A stretch of 64,000 nucleotides of DNA from Micromonospora luteifusca (GCF_016907275.1 NZ_JAFBBP010000001.1:2842001-2906000); one strand, 5' to 3'. Shown: positions 42,808 to 52,001, counted from the stretch's first letter. The notes: generated by a model from the letters alone, not told the origin. Program-made: numbers and translations.

Positions 42808-43592
42808 GGCACCTCCGCGGCGATCGCCTGTGCGGGCACCAGCTCCGGGTCGACCCCGGCCGCCACCGCGAGGTCGCGTGCCCGGGGGCCCTTGAGCAGC
42901 TTGGCGGCAGCGGCGGGCTCGGTCGGGCCGGTGCCGTACGAAGGGCAGAGCTTCGCGAGTGTGCACGCCCCGCAGGCCGGCTTACGGGCGTGGCAGACCC
43001 GTCGCCCGTGGAAGATGATCCGGTGCGACAGCATGGTCCAGTCGCGCTTCGGGTAGAGAGCGCCGACCGCGTGCTCGATCTTGACCGGGTCGGTCTCGGT
43101 GGTCAGCCGCCACCGGTGGACCAGCCGCTGGAAGTGCGTGTCGACGGTGATGCCCGGGACGTCGAAGGCGTTGCCGAGGATCACGTTGGCGGTCTTGCGA
43201 CCGATGCCGGGCAACGTCACCAGGTCGGCAAGCCGGCCGGGGACGTTGCCGTCGTACCGGTCGAGGAGCGCCTGGCCGAGCTTGAGCAGTGAGTCGGTCT
43301 TGTTGCGGTAGAAGCCGGTCGGCCGGATCAGCTCCTCCATCTCGCCCCGGTCGGCCCCGGCGTACGCGGCGGCGCTCGGGTAGCGGGCGAAGAGCTTGGG
43401 GGTGACCTCGTTGACCTTCTTGTCCGTGCATTGCGCGGAGAGAATGGTGGCGACGGCCAGCTCCAGGGCGTTGGAATGGTCCAGCTCACAATGCGCGTCG
43501 GGGTGCGTTTCGGTCAGCACCCGACCGATCTTGCGGGCACGGCGGGTGCGCCCGAGGTCGGTCTCGCTGGCGCCGGGAGGACTATCGGTCAC
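42804..43592 (-). CDS. nth: Endonuclease III
   Basis: This is a bifunctional DNA glycosylase/AP lyase for oxidised pyrimidines. The 262-aa protein has the helix-hairpin-helix [17 protein letters not shown], the catalytic Lys in [11 protein letters not shown], the [13 protein letters not shown] Asp as [10 protein letters not shown], and a 4Fe-4S cluster loop [18 protein letters not shown] (C-x6-C-x2-C-x5-C). The GTG at 43592 is preferred over an ATG 45 nt upstream because TAGGCT ends seven bases before it. It follows the CapA-like gene by 41 nt. Confidence 0.95.
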   Translation of the reverse strand: MTDSPPGASETDLGRTRRARKIGRVLTETHPDAHCELDHSNALELAVATILSAQCTDKKVNEVTPKLFARYPSAAAYAGADRGEMEELIRPTGFYRNKTDSLLKLGQALLDRYDGNVPGRLADLVTLPGIGRKTANVILGNAFDVPGITVDTHFQRLVHRWRLTTETDPVKIEHAVGALYPKRDWTMLSHRIIFHGRRVCHARKPACGACTLAKLCPSYGTGPTEPAAAAKLLKGPRARDLAVAAGVDPELVPAQAIAAEVP

Positions 43593-43599
43593 GACGGCC

Positions 43600-43605
43600 A
43601 GCCTA
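43600..43605 (-). promoter_or_regulatory. -10 box TAGGCT before nth
   Basis: On the minus strand TAGGCT lies at -13 to -8 from the GTG at 43592, in the short gap after the CapA-like gene. Confidence 0.45.
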
Positions 43606-43633
43606 CGTCGCGCGCCGGACGTTCCCGGTCGGG

Positions 43634-44812
43634 TCAACCACCGGTCGGGGACGAGATCTTGCCCTGCCCGTCGAGCCGGGCACCGCTCTTCGGGAAGTCG
43701 CTGCGGCTCAGCTCGGTGACCAGACCCAGACCCCGGTCGTCCCGGTCCATGGTCGGCTTGCCGGCGTCGTTCATGTACGTCGAGGTGAACGAGCCGCCGA
43801 CCCAGGTGCCGTCCGGCTTGAGCGACACCTTCAGCACTCCACCCCAGCCGAGGCGGCCGTCGTTGTTCAGCGAGTTGCCGCCGCCGGCGAAGTTACCCAG
43901 GCTGTACGCGATCAGTCGGCCCTTGTAGAACTCCATGCCGCGCAGCACGTGCGGCCCGTGCCCGACGATCAGATCGGCGCCGGCGTCGATCATGGCGTGC
44001 GAGAACTTGATCGGGTCGCCCCGGTTTTCACCGAGGAACATCTCCGTGCCCGGCTTGACCCGGGTCTGGGCGACACCCTCGCCACCCATGTGCACCTGCA
44101 CCACGACCACATCGGCCATGGTGGCGGCCTTGGCGATCACCGTCTTCGCCTTGTCGATGTCGACCAGGCTGTTCGACCAGACGTACGACGAGAAGCCGGC
44201 CACCGCGACCTTGACGCCCTTGACGTCGACCACGGTGATCTGGTCCGGCGCGCCCGTGTGCTCCAGGTCGTACTTCTCCAGCGCCTTCTGGGTGTTCTCG
44301 TAGCCCTTCGGCCCGTAGTCGTAGCCGTGGTTGTTGGCCTGGTTGAGCACGTCGAAGCCGGCGTCGCGCAGGTGTGCGGCGTACTCCGGTGGGGCCCGGA
44401 ACTGGTAGCAGCGGGTGGAGTTGGCCCCGCACTTGCCGGTGCCGGTGTCCACGGTCAGCGGCTCCTCCAGGTTGCCCATCACCAGGTCGGCCTTGAGCGC
44501 CTCGGTGATCGAGGTGAAGAAGCCCTTGCCGCCGGCGGCGGGCAGCCGGCTCGGCGCGTTGCCCATGATGATGTCGCCGGTGGCGGAGAGCGAGATCGCG
44601 CCGCCCTCCTCGGAGGCCGCTGGCTCGGTCGCCTTCGGGTCTGTCGTGCCCACCGGCGCGCCGGTGCCACCGCCGCCGGCGCCGGGCTGCCAGACGGGGG
44701 CGTCACCGCCGGAGTCGGCACAGCCGGCGGCGAGCAGGGTGGCCAGCAGCGCGGCGAGGCCGAGGGCCACACGGCGGCGCGGGCGGGACACGAGGGAGGC
44801 GGGAGAATACAT
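43634..44812 (-). CDS. CapA/PgsA-family lipoprotein (metallophosphatase fold)
   Basis: The 392-aa secreted lipoprotein has a lipobox ending LLAAGC and a Gly/Thr-rich spacer, then a CapA domain. Candidate metal-site motifs are [38 protein letters not shown] and [19 protein letters not shown]. CapA proteins take part in poly-gamma-glutamate synthesis in Bacillus, but stand-alone versions occur widely without capB/capC. No such partners are seen, so a wall- or polymer-hydrolytic role is equally possible. TAGGGT lies eight bases before the ATG. Confidence 0.9.
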   Translation of the reverse strand: MYSPASLVSRPRRRVALGLAALLATLLAAGCADSGGDAPVWQPGAGGGGTGAPVGTTDPKATEPAASEEGGAISLSATGDIIMGNAPSRLPAAGGKGFFTSITEALKADLVMGNLEEPLTVDTGTGKCGANSTRCYQFRAPPEYAAHLRDAGFDVLNQANNHGYDYGPKGYENTQKALEKYDLEHTGAPDQITVVDVKGVKVAVAGFSSYVWSNSLVDIDKAKTVIAKAATMADVVVVQVHMGGEGVAQTRVKPGTEMFLGENRGDPIKFSHAMIDAGADLIVGHGPHVLRGMEFYKGRLIAYSLGNFAGGGNSLNNDGRLGWGGVLKVSLKPDGTWVGGSFTSTYMNDAGKPTMDRDDRGLGLVTELSRSDFPKSGARLDGQGKISSPTGG

Positions 44813-44868
44813 CGCTCGCGACCCTACCGGGCCGTCAACGCGCCGACGACAGCCGATCGGTTGAAAGT

Positions 44869-45531
44869 TCAGCCGTTGAGCTGCTCTGACCAGGGCACGA
44901 CCGCCCGGGTGCCCCCGGCGAGCACCGCGGCGTGCACCGCTCGGGCGAGCGGTGCGCCCCAGGTGGAGCGAGGCCCGCCGTACGCGGCTTCCGGCCCGTC
45001 CACCGGGCAGAGCACGGTGACCGCGTCGGTCGGGGTGCCGGTCCCTGGCAACCCCAGCTCGGTGATCGCCTGGGTCTTCGCCTCGGTCGCCGTGGCCACG
45101 GCGTTGACCAGTGCCGAGTCGGCGAGCCGGGCGGGCACGTACACCACGATGTTGACCGTGCCGACGCGCTCGGCGAGCGCGGCCGGAGCGTGCGCGGCCG
45201 CGAGCACCGGCGTCCCGAGCCCGACCGTCGCCCAGGCCCGCACGCCGGTGTCGGTCCGCGCCACCACCTCGGCCACATCGACGCCGGTCAGCAGACCCAC
45301 CCCGGACCCGTCGAGGGCGAGGTCGGCGGCGAGTGCCGCCAGATGCGCGGCGGGGTCGTCCCGGTCGTACGACATGGGTACGGTCGCGTTCAGCACCCAG
45401 CGTCGAGCGCCGATACCGCCGCCCAGCGGGCCGCTGCTGATCGCCCGCAGGGGAACGTCCGCGCGCCAGACGAGCAGCGGAATGTGCCGCCCATCCTCGG
45501 CGCGGCTGGTCAGAATCGGCTCGCTCAGCAC
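44869..45531 (-). CDS. cbiZ: Adenosylcobinamide amidohydrolase
   Basis: CbiZ cleaves the side chain of adenosylcobinamide to adenosylcobyric acid, allowing salvage of corrinoids. The 220-aa protein shows the family pattern [30 protein letters not shown] and [19 protein letters not shown]. No cobalamin transporter or riboswitch adjoins it. The GTG at 45531 is chosen over an in-frame TTG at 45558 because TAACCT ends seven bases before it. It is divergent from crp. Confidence 0.9.
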   Translation of the reverse strand: MLSEPILTSRAEDGRHIPLLVWRADVPLRAISSGPLGGGIGARRWVLNATVPMSYDRDDPAAHLAALAADLALDGSGVGLLTGVDVAEVVARTDTGVRAWATVGLGTPVLAAAHAPAALAERVGTVNIVVYVPARLADSALVNAVATATEAKTQAITELGLPGTGTPTDAVTVLCPVDGPEAAYGGPRSTWGAPLARAVHAAVLAGGTRAVVPWSEQLNG

Positions 45532-45538
45532 GTCGGGC

Positions 45539-45544
45539 AGGTTA
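45539..45544 (-). promoter_or_regulatory. -10 box TAACCT, leaderless cbiZ
   Basis: On the minus strand TAACCT occupies -13 to -8 from the GTG at 45531. Confidence 0.45.
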
Positions 45545-45597
45545 CGCCCACCGATCAAGATTCCAGGGGCGACCTCTGATTCATGCTCACGTGCGCC

Positions 45598-45603
45598 TAG
45601 ACT
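45598..45603 (+). promoter_or_regulatory. -10 box TAGACT of the crp promoter
   Basis: TAGACT fits TANNNT and would give a leader of about 65 nt ending in the GGAGG site of crp. No clear -35 and no convincing TGTGA-N6-TCACA self-site were found. Confidence 0.4.
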
Positions 45604-45674
45604 TGGCGGCGCGCGAGGGGATCAGCGGACGGCGGACCCGGCCGACGGACGGCACGCGTAAGCGGAGGTGCGCG

Positions 45675-46352
45675 ATGGACGAGGTACTGGCCCGCAGCGG
45701 GATCTTCCAGGGTGTTGACCCGGAAGCTGCCGAGGCGCTTGCCAAGGAGATGGAGACGATCGAGGTCCGTAAGGGCGAGATCGTTTTCAATGAGGGCGAG
45801 CCCGGTGACAGCCTCTATATCCTGCTGTCCGGGAAGATCAAGGTTGGTCGCCGCGCTGCGGACGGCCGGCAGAACCTGATCGCGGTGATGGGGCCGTCGG
45901 ACATGGTTGGTGAGCTGTCGCTCTTCGACCCTGGCCCGCGTACGGCGACCGCCACCGCGGTGACCGACACTCGGCTCGTACGTCTGCGCAAGCAGGCTCT
46001 GCGGCCATGGCTGGCCAACCGCCCGGAGATCGCCGAGCAGTTGCTCCGGGTGCTCGCCCGGCGGCTGCGCCGGACCAACGACTCGCTCGCCGACCTGATC
46101 TTCACGGACGTGCCGGGCCGGGTCGCGAAGAACCTGCTCCAGATGGCTGGCCGGTTCGGCACCCGCGACGGCGGCGTCCTGCGGGTGACCCACGACCTCA
46201 CCCAGGAGGAGATCGCCCAGCTCGTCGGCGCCTCCCGGGAGACGGTCAACAAGGCACTGGCCGACTTCGCCTCGCGCGGCTGGCTGCGCCTGGACGGCAA
46301 GAGCATCATCATCCTGGACCCGGAGCGCCTGGCCCGTCGCGCCCGCGTCTGA
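45675..46352 (+). CDS. crp: Crp/Fnr-family transcriptional regulator
   Basis: This global regulator of the actinobacterial Crp/GlxR type is 225 aa. Residues 5-120 form the cyclic-nucleotide-binding barrel ([19 protein letters not shown], and [19 protein letters not shown] with the phosphate-binding Arg). A dimer helix follows, then a winged HTH near 170-215 ([21 protein letters not shown]). The ATG at 45675 with GGAGG at six bases gives the conserved N-terminus MDEVLARSG. It neighbours nth, as in mycobacteria. It is followed by a strong terminator. Confidence 0.95.
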   Translation: MDEVLARSGIFQGVDPEAAEALAKEMETIEVRKGEIVFNEGEPGDSLYILLSGKIKVGRRAADGRQNLIAVMGPSDMVGELSLFDPGPRTATATAVTDTRLVRLRKQALRPWLANRPEIAEQLLRVLARRLRRTNDSLADLIFTDVPGRVAKNLLQMAGRFGTRDGGVLRVTHDLTQEEIAQLVGASRETVNKALADFASRGWLRLDGKSIIILDPERLARRARV

Positions 46353-46363
46353 GTAGCACGTCC

Positions 46364-46400
46364 CGTCCCCGCCTTCCGTCACCGACGGACGGCGGGGACG
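46364..46400 (+). terminator. Terminator after crp
   Basis: CGTCCCCGCC (46364-46373) pairs with GGCGGGGACG (46391-46400), with an inner CCGTC/GACGG stem, and is followed by TTTCGT. Confidence 0.8.
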
Positions 46401-46461
46401 TTTCGTCTGCCCGGCGCAGAAAATGCTGGCTCGGGGCGGCCGGAGCGGTGAGGGTGGGGCC

Positions 46462-47205
46462 ATGGTGAACAGCGTTGCGGTCCTCTCCGACATCCACGGC
46501 GTACTCCCCGCTCTGGAGGCCGTGTTGGCCGAGCCGGACGTCACCGCCGCCGACCTGATCGTGCTGACCGGCGACATCGCGGCCGGCCCGCAGCCGGTCG
46601 AGGTGCTGGACGTGCTCGCCGGCCTCGGTGACCGGGTCTGCTGGGTGGGCGGCAACTGCGAGCGGGAGCTGGTCGAGGCGCGGGCCGGCAAGCCGGCGTC
46701 GATCGAGGTGTCGAACTGGGCCGCCGGGCAGCTCCGCGACGACCAGGTGGCCCGCCTCGCGGCCCTGCCGGCGACGGTGACATTCAATATCGACGGCCTC
46801 GGGCCGACGCTGTTCTGTCACGCGACCCCCCGTGACGACGAGGAGTTCGTGCTCGTCGACTCCCGGATGTCGCGCTGGGCGGAAGTGTTCGCGGGCCTCC
46901 CGGCCGAGGTCTCGACGGTGGTCTGCGGCCACACCCACATGCCCTTCACCCGGCTGGTCGATCGACGTCTGGTGGTCAACCCGGGCAGCATCGGCATGCC
47001 GTACGGCGGCGCGGGCGCGTGGTGGGCACTGCTCGGGCCGGGCGTCCAGCTGCGCCGCACCGCCTTCGACGTGGACGCGGCGTGCGCCCGGGTGGCGGCG
47101 GAGTCCACCTTCCCGGATGCCGCCGCGTGGGCCGACGAGTACCTGCGCTCCCAGCACAGCGACGCCGACGCGCTGGCCGTGTTCGGCCCTCGCGACGGCC
47201 GCTGA
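46462..47205 (+). CDS. Calcineurin-like metallophosphoesterase
   Basis: The 247-aa protein belongs to the YfcE-type phosphodiesterases. Metal-binding motifs are in order: LSDIHGVLPALEAV, LTGDIAAGPQP, VGGNCERELVE, FCHATP and CGHTHMPF, followed by NPGSIGMPYGG. The substrate is unknown. The ATG at 46462 is supported by a G-rich ribosome site, and the upstream 13 residues of the open frame are dismissed. It is monocistronic after the crp terminator. Confidence 0.9.
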   Translation: MVNSVAVLSDIHGVLPALEAVLAEPDVTAADLIVLTGDIAAGPQPVEVLDVLAGLGDRVCWVGGNCERELVEARAGKPASIEVSNWAAGQLRDDQVARLAALPATVTFNIDGLGPTLFCHATPRDDEEFVLVDSRMSRWAEVFAGLPAEVSTVVCGHTHMPFTRLVDRRLVVNPGSIGMPYGGAGAWWALLGPGVQLRRTAFDVDAACARVAAESTFPDAAAWADEYLRSQHSDADALAVFGPRDGR

Positions 47206-47288
47206 GCGAGGGCTGCGGATCGGGGCCGGGATACGCGCAGCGGGTCAGCGGGCGCGGGCCGGGCAGGGGGAAGGTCCCTACTCGGTGC

Positions 47289-47474
47289 CTGTAGAGCTGC
47301 CCCAGATCTGGGGCAACCCGGTCGGGCCACCCGGTCCGACCATCCCAGTCCAACCACCCCCGTCCGACCATGTGGGTCGGCCCGGCACGCAGGGCCGGCC
47401 TGCACCCAGCGCCGGCACCCAAGGCCGGCATGCAGCCAGGGCCGGGTTGCCCCATTGGCGGGGCAGCTCTACAG
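47289..47474. repeat. Long inverted repeat with hairpin-forming arms
   Basis: The 33-nt arms (47289-47321 and 47442-47474) are perfect inverted copies except for six central bases. Each arm is itself a hairpin: the left contains the perfect palindrome TGCCCCAGATCTGGGGCA (47298-47315), the right TGCCCC/GGGGCA with a 6-nt loop. The 120-nt interior carries imperfect repeats of GTCCGACCAT and of a CCGGC/TGCA pattern. No transposase is present. Confidence 0.75.
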
Positions 47475-47567
47475 GGACTGCTACACATTGGTGCCGGCGC
47501 GTCCGGTCCCGGTGCGGGCCGCCACTGACGACGGAGGCCCAAGCACCCGCCTCGCCGTCCCGCCCCC

Positions 47568-47603
47568 GGCCAAGACCAAGGCCAAGACCAAGGCCAAGAC
47601 CAA
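47568..47603. repeat. 12-bp tandem repeat, three copies
   Basis: GGCCAAGACCAA is repeated exactly three times, with the bases before and after continuing the pattern partially. Confidence 0.85.
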
Positions 47604-47615
47604 GGTCCTAGAAAA

Positions 47616-47652
47616 AGTCAGGCTTGACTGTTTGTTTCTCAGGCCGCAGGCT
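47616..47652 (+). promoter_or_regulatory. Promoter and candidate operator of the TetR gene
   Basis: TTGACT (47624-47629) and CAGGCT (47647-47652) are 17 bases apart, and the GTG start follows six bases later, giving a leaderless mRNA. AGTCA-N4-TGACT (47616-47629) is an inverted repeat overlapping the -35, well placed for TetR autorepression. Confidence 0.55.
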
Positions 47653-47658
47653 GTTCCC

Positions 47659-48264
47659 GTGCCGACCGCATCGACGCGCGTCCCTCAGCAGGAGCGCAGC
47701 CGCGCCACCCAGACCCGGCTGCTGGAGGCGACCGTCGACTGCCTGATCGAGCACGGCTGGTCCGGCACCACGACCACCGTCGTCGCCGCACGGGCCGGTG
47801 TCTCCCGCGGCGCTCAACTGCACCATTACCCGACGAAGGCGGCACTGGTGACGGCCGCCGTGGCCCATCTGGCCGAGCGGCGGGCCGCCGAGTTGCGCAC
47901 CGAGGCCGAGGCCCTGCCGGCTGGCCCACAGCGGTTGGACCGGGTTGTCGATCTGCTCGCCGTGGCGTTCACCGGGCCGCTGTTCGTGGCCGCGTTGGAG
48001 CTCTGGGTCGCCGCCCGCACCGATCGGGAGCTTCGGGACGCCCTGGTGCCGCTGGAGGCGACCGTCGGCCGGGAGATGCACCGGCTCACCGTTGCCCTGC
48101 TCGGCGTCGACGAGCGTCGACCCGGTGTCCGCGAAGCGGTGCAGGCCACCCTCGACCTGCTCCGCGGGCTCGGGGTGGCCAACCTGCTCAGCGACGACTC
48201 CGCACGCCGTACGGCCCTGTTGACCACCTGGAAGCGCCAGCTCGCCACCCTGCTCACGCCCTGA
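47659..48264 (+). CDS. TetR-family transcriptional regulator
   Basis: The 201-aa repressor has an N-terminal HTH at residues 14-60 (ERSRATQTRLLEATVDCLIEHG, TTTTVVAARAGVSRGAQLHHYP) and a ligand-binding domain from residue 75 (FTGPLFVAALELWVAARTD). The GTG at 47659 is defined by the promoter geometry; the longer upstream reading passes through tandem repeats. It heads the branched acyl-CoA operon by 37 nt and probably senses an acyl-CoA or related ligand to control it. That role is inferred from position. Confidence 0.9.
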   Translation: MPTASTRVPQQERSRATQTRLLEATVDCLIEHGWSGTTTTVVAARAGVSRGAQLHHYPTKAALVTAAVAHLAERRAAELRTEAEALPAGPQRLDRVVDLLAVAFTGPLFVAALELWVAARTDRELRDALVPLEATVGREMHRLTVALLGVDERRPGVREAVQATLDLLRGLGVANLLSDDSARRTALLTTWKRQLATLLTP

Positions 48265-48301
48265 CCGCCGGCCGCACCGGCCACCACCAACCGGAGGCAC
48301 C

Positions 48302-49099
48302 ATGGTCGACCTCAGCAACCTGCTCACCGACCTGGCCGACGAGTCCGCCCAACTGGACGCCCTGGTGGCCCCACTGCCCACCGCCGACTGGGCGAGGCCG
48401 ACCTCCGCACCTGGCTGGAGCATCGGGCACCAGATCGCCCACCTCGCGTGGACCGACCACGTCGCGCTGCTGGCCGCGACCGATCCCGAGGCGTTCTACG
48501 CGACGGTCACCGCCGCACCGGACCCGACCCGAATGGTCGACGCCGGGGCCGAAGAGTTCCTCGCCCCGCCGGCCGAACTGCTCGCCCGCTGGCGGGCCGG
48601 CCGGACCGCGCTCGTCGACGCACTGGCCGCCGTTCCGGCCGGTGGGAAGCTGCCCTGGTACGGCACCCGGATGTCCGCCACCTCGATGGCGACCGCCCGG
48701 ATCATGGAGACCTGGGCCCACGGCGCGGACGTGGCCGACGCACTCGGCGTCGTCCGCCCCGACAGCGACCGACTCCGGCACGTGGCGCACCTCGGTGTGC
48801 GTACCCTCGGGCACGGCTTCGCCGCGCACGGCCGGGCGGCACCGACGGCGCCGGTCCGGGTTGAGCTGGTCGGGCCCGGCGGCGACATCTGGAGCTGGGG
48901 CCCGGCGGACGCCGCCGACCGGCTCACCGGCCCGGCTCGGGACTTCTGCCTGCTGGTCACCCAGCGCCGACACCGCGCGGACCTCGCCCTGGTCGCCACC
49001 GGGCCGGTCGCCGACGAGTGGCTCGACGTGGCGCAGGCGTTCGCCGGCCCCCCGGGTGCCGGTCGCGAGCCGGCAGGCGGAGACGGAGTACGAGCATGA
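48302..49099 (+). CDS. TIGR03084-type DinB-like/maleylpyruvate isomerase-fold protein
   Basis: The 265-aa protein has an N-terminal DinB-like four-helix metal-binding domain: PGWSIGHQIAHLAWTDHVAL and TARIMETWAHGADVADALG provide histidines for a metal, as in mycothiol-dependent enzymes. A C-terminal sterol-carrier-like half follows (VRVELVGPGGDIWSWGPADAAD). This subfamily is usually found with AtuA and acyl-CoA carboxylase genes, as here. The reaction is unknown. It has a GGAGG site and overlaps the AtuA gene by four bases. Confidence 0.88.
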   Translation: MVDLSNLLTDLADESAQLDALVAPLPTADWARPTSAPGWSIGHQIAHLAWTDHVALLAATDPEAFYATVTAAPDPTRMVDAGAEEFLAPPAELLARWRAGRTALVDALAAVPAGGKLPWYGTRMSATSMATARIMETWAHGADVADALGVVRPDSDRLRHVAHLGVRTLGHGFAAHGRAAPTAPVRVELVGPGGDIWSWGPADAADRLTGPARDFCLLVTQRRHRADLALVATGPVADEWLDVAQAFAGPPGAGREPAGGDGVRA

Positions 49100-50808
49100 T
49101 CCGCATCGGCAACGCCTCCGGTTTCTACGGCGACCGGTTCACCGCCTGGCGGGAGATGCTCGACGGCGGCGAGTTGGATGTGCTGACCGGCGACTACCTG
49201 GCCGAGTTGACGATGCTGATCCTCGCCCGGGATCGGCTGCGCGACCCCGACCTGGGCTACGCGAAGACGTTCCTGCGTCAACTGGAGACGTGCCTCGGCA
49301 CCGCCCTCGACCGGGGAGTGCGGATCGTGACCAACGCCGGCGGGTTGAACCCGGCCGGCCTGGCCGCCGCCATCGACAAGCTCGCCAACCGGCTCGGCCT
49401 GCCAGCCCGGGTGGGGTACGTCGAGGGCGACACGATCCAGCGGCCGGACGCGTTGAGCGCGAACGCCTACCTCGGCGCGTTCGGGATCGCCGCCTGTCTC
49501 GACGGCGGTGCGGACGTGGTGGTCACCGGCCGGGTCACCGACGCCTCGCTGGTGGTCGGCCCGGCCATCGCCCGGTACGGGTGGGGCCGCGACGACCTCG
49601 ACGAGCTGGCCGGGGCGACCGTCGCGGGGCACCTGATCGAGTGCGGTGCACAGGTCACCGGCGGCAACTTCAGCTTCTTCACCGAACTGCCCGACGGCGG
49701 GCACCGGCCCGGTTTCCCGATCGCCGAGGTGCACGCCGATGGTTCAACGGTGCTCACCAAGCACGTGGGCACCGGCGGCGCGGTCACCGTGGAGACGGTC
49801 ACCGCCCAACTGCTCTACGAGATCGGTGGGCCGGCGTACCTGGGGCCGGACGTGGTCGCCCGACTGGACACGGTGACGTTGCGGGCCGACGGGCCGGACC
49901 GGGTCCAGGTCTCCGGGGTCCGCGGTACGCCACCGCCGGCCACGCTCAAGGTGGGCGTCAACAACCTCGGCGGCTTCCGCAACTCGATGACGTTCGTCCT
50001 CTGTGGTCTGGACATCGAGGCGAAGGCCGCTCTGGTCCGGGGGCAGGTCGAGCAGGCGGTGGGCAAGGACGGGCTGGAGTTCGTGCTGGCCCGGACCGAC
50101 CACCCCGATGCCGCCGACACCGAGGCGGCCAGCGCCCTGCTCCACGTCCACCTTCGCGACGGCGACAAGGCGCGAGCCGGGCGGGCCTTCTCGGCGGCGG
50201 CGGTGGAGTTGGCGCTGGCGTCGTACCCGGGGTGCACGCTGACCACCCTGCCGGGCGACGCGACCCCGTACGGTGTCTTCACCGCCGACGCGATACCGCA
50301 GGACGCGGTGGCGCACGTCGCGGTGCTGCCGCGCGGCGAGCGGGTGCCGATCGCCCCGCCGCTCCGCACCGCCTCCGCCCCCACAGCAGCCGCCGCCGCC
50401 GAGACAGTTTCGGGTGGCGAAGCGGCGGTCGACGGCCCGACCCGACGCGGAGCGCTCGGCGAGTTGGTCGGCGCGCGCTCGGGGGACAAGGGTGGGGATG
50501 CCAACCTGGGTGTCTGGGCACGAACCGAAGCCGGGTACGCGTGGCTGCGCGCCTGGTTGACCGTCGAGCGGCTGGCCGAGCTGTTGCCGGAGACCGCGCC
50601 GCTGACGGTGCGGCGCTACGAACTGCCGAACCTGCGCGCGGTCAACTTCGTGATCGAGGGCCTGCTCGGGGCAGGGGTGGCCGCGTCAACCCGGTTCGAC
50701 CCGCAGGCCAAGGCGCTCGGCGAGTTGCTGCGCGCCCGGATCGTCGACCTGCCGGCTGACGTGCCACCGGGGCCAGACCCGCGGTCGCGAACAGAGGTGA
50801 CGCCGTGA
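49096..50808 (+). CDS. AtuA-family acyclic terpene utilization protein with fused C-terminal domain
   Basis: The 570-aa protein contains the DUF1446/AtuA domain at residues 1-450 (RIGNASGFYGDRFTAWREML, TNAGGLNPAGLAAAI, VVTGRVTDASLVVGPAIARY, AQVTGGNFSFF). A second domain at about 455-560 (RGALGELVGARSGDKGGDAN) resembles the separate AtuA-like ferredoxin-fold protein of other genomes, so this is a fusion. AtuA is required for citronellol/geraniol growth in Pseudomonas, but its reaction is not settled. The ATG at 49096 overlaps the previous stop (ATGA). Confidence 0.9.
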   Translation: MIRIGNASGFYGDRFTAWREMLDGGELDVLTGDYLAELTMLILARDRLRDPDLGYAKTFLRQLETCLGTALDRGVRIVTNAGGLNPAGLAAAIDKLANRLGLPARVGYVEGDTIQRPDALSANAYLGAFGIAACLDGGADVVVTGRVTDASLVVGPAIARYGWGRDDLDELAGATVAGHLIECGAQVTGGNFSFFTELPDGGHRPGFPIAEVHADGSTVLTKHVGTGGAVTVETVTAQLLYEIGGPAYLGPDVVARLDTVTLRADGPDRVQVSGVRGTPPPATLKVGVNNLGGFRNSMTFVLCGLDIEAKAALVRGQVEQAVGKDGLEFVLARTDHPDAADTEAASALLHVHLRDGDKARAGRAFSAAAVELALASYPGCTLTTLPGDATPYGVFTADAIPQDAVAHVAVLPRGERVPIAPPLRTASAPTAAAAAETVSGGEAAVDGPTRRGALGELVGARSGDKGGDANLGVWARTEAGYAWLRAWLTVERLAELLPETAPLTVRRYELPNLRAVNFVIEGLLGAGVAASTRFDPQAKALGELLRARIVDLPADVPPGPDPRSRTEVTP

Positions 50809-52001
50809 GCATCGTGGACACCCCGGAGCGGCGACAACTGCGCGAGCTGACCCGCGCATTCGTGACGCGCGAGGTGCTGCCGCACCTGGACGACTGGGAA
50901 CGGGCCGGTGAGGTGCCCCGGGCGCTGCACGCCACCGCGGCGAAGCTCGGCCTGCTCGGCATCGGTTTCCCCGAGTCGGTTGGTGGCAGCGGCGGTGACC
51001 TGCTCGACTCGATCATCGTGACCGAGGAGCTGATCCGCTCCGGCGGCTCGTCCGGGCTGGTGGCGGCCCTGTTCACGCATGGCATCGCGTTGCCGCACAT
51101 GGTTGCGGCGGCGGGTGCCCGTAGCGGCGGTTCGCTGAGTGGCCGACTCGGCGTCGCGGCGACGCCCGGTGACGATGACCTGATCGATCGGTACGTCCGG
51201 CCCACCCTGGCTGGCACGATGATTGGCGCGTTGGCGATCACCGAACCGGACGGTGGCTCCGACGTGGCCGGCATCCGCACCACCGCTCGTCGGGACGGCG
51301 ACCACTACGTGGTGAACGGGTCGAAGGCCTACATCACCAGCGGGCACCGGGCCGACTTCGTGACCACGGCGGTCTGCACCGACTTCCCCGGCAGCGGTGA
51401 GCTGACCCTGCTGGTCATCGACAAGGGACTGCCCGGGTTCACGGTGGGGCGGCGGTTGGAGAAGTTGGGCTGGCACTGTTCGGACACCGCCGAGCTGTCG
51501 TTCGTCGACGTGCGGGTGCCGGTGGCCAACCGGATCGGCGCGGAGAACACCGGCTTCCTGGCGATCATGCAGCATTTCGCGGCGGAGCGGCTCTCGTTGG
51601 CGACGCAGGCGTACGCCACCGCTCAGCGTTGTGTCGAACTGGCGACGCGCTGGTGCCGGGACCGGGAGACCTTCGGCCGTCCGCTGGCCAGTCGGCAGCT
51701 GGTCCGGCACCGGTTGGCCGAAATGCACACCCGGGCAGAGGCGGCCCGGTCGTACGTGCACGAGGTGGCCCTCCGTGTGACGGCGGGCGAGCCGGTGGTG
51801 ACCGAGGTGGCGATGGCCAAGAACGTGGCGGTGGCCGCCTGTGACCAGGTCGTCGACCAGGCGTTGCAGTTGCATGGCGGCTTCGGCTACCTGCGCGACG
51901 CCGAGGTGGAGCGGCACTACCGCGATGCCCGGCTCCTCGGCATCGGCGGCGGCACCACCGAGATCATGAATGAGATCATCGCGAAGGGCATGGGGCTGTG
52001 A
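50805..52001 (+). CDS. Acyl-CoA dehydrogenase (first)
   Basis: The 398-aa FAD enzyme introduces a double bond next to the thioester. Motifs include IGFPESVGGSGGDLLDSIIV, GALAITEPDGGSDVAG, WHCSDTAELSFVDVRVP and the C-terminal LHGGFGYLRDAEVERHYRD, ending GGGTTEIMNEIIAKGMG. The best match in pattern is to isovaleryl- or citronellyl-CoA-type dehydrogenases; chain specificity cannot be read. The GTG start overlaps the AtuA stop (GTGA), and the next gene overlaps in the same way. Confidence 0.93.
   Translation: MSIVDTPERRQLRELTRAFVTREVLPHLDDWERAGEVPRALHATAAKLGLLGIGFPESVGGSGGDLLDSIIVTEELIRSGGSSGLVAALFTHGIALPHMVAAAGARSGGSLSGRLGVAATPGDDDLIDRYVRPTLAGTMIGALAITEPDGGSDVAGIRTTARRDGDHYVVNGSKAYITSGHRADFVTTAVCTDFPGSGELTLLVIDKGLPGFTVGRRLEKLGWHCSDTAELSFVDVRVPVANRIGAENTGFLAIMQHFAAERLSLATQAYATAQRCVELATRWCRDRETFGRPLASRQLVRHRLAEMHTRAEAARSYVHEVALRVTAGEPVVTEVAMAKNVAVAACDQVVDQALQLHGGFGYLRDAEVERHYRDARLLGIGGGTTEIMNEIIAKGMGL

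Larger units (their letters stand above)
47206..47658. other. 450-nt structured intergenic region
   Basis: No gene with plausible codon bias is visible between the phosphoesterase and the TetR gene. The region contains a long inverted repeat (47289-47474), GC-rich imperfect repeats inside it and a 12-bp tandem repeat. A reading frame crosses the second half (Lys-Thr-Lys-Ala repeats) but lacks a credible start. Confidence 0.6.

Noticed and set aside
45532..45674. Cobalamin riboswitch near cbiZ
   Set aside because: No B12-box-like sequence was seen, and cbiZ appears to have a leaderless start.
47568..47603. CRISPR-like array
   Set aside because: Units are 12 bp with no spacers, and no cas genes are present.
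47455..47658. N-terminal extension of the TetR regulator
   Set aside because: It would be encoded by the inverted-repeat arm and tandem repeats, and the TetR family HTH begins just after the GTG at 47659, which has a well-spaced promoter. Kept only as a remote possibility.
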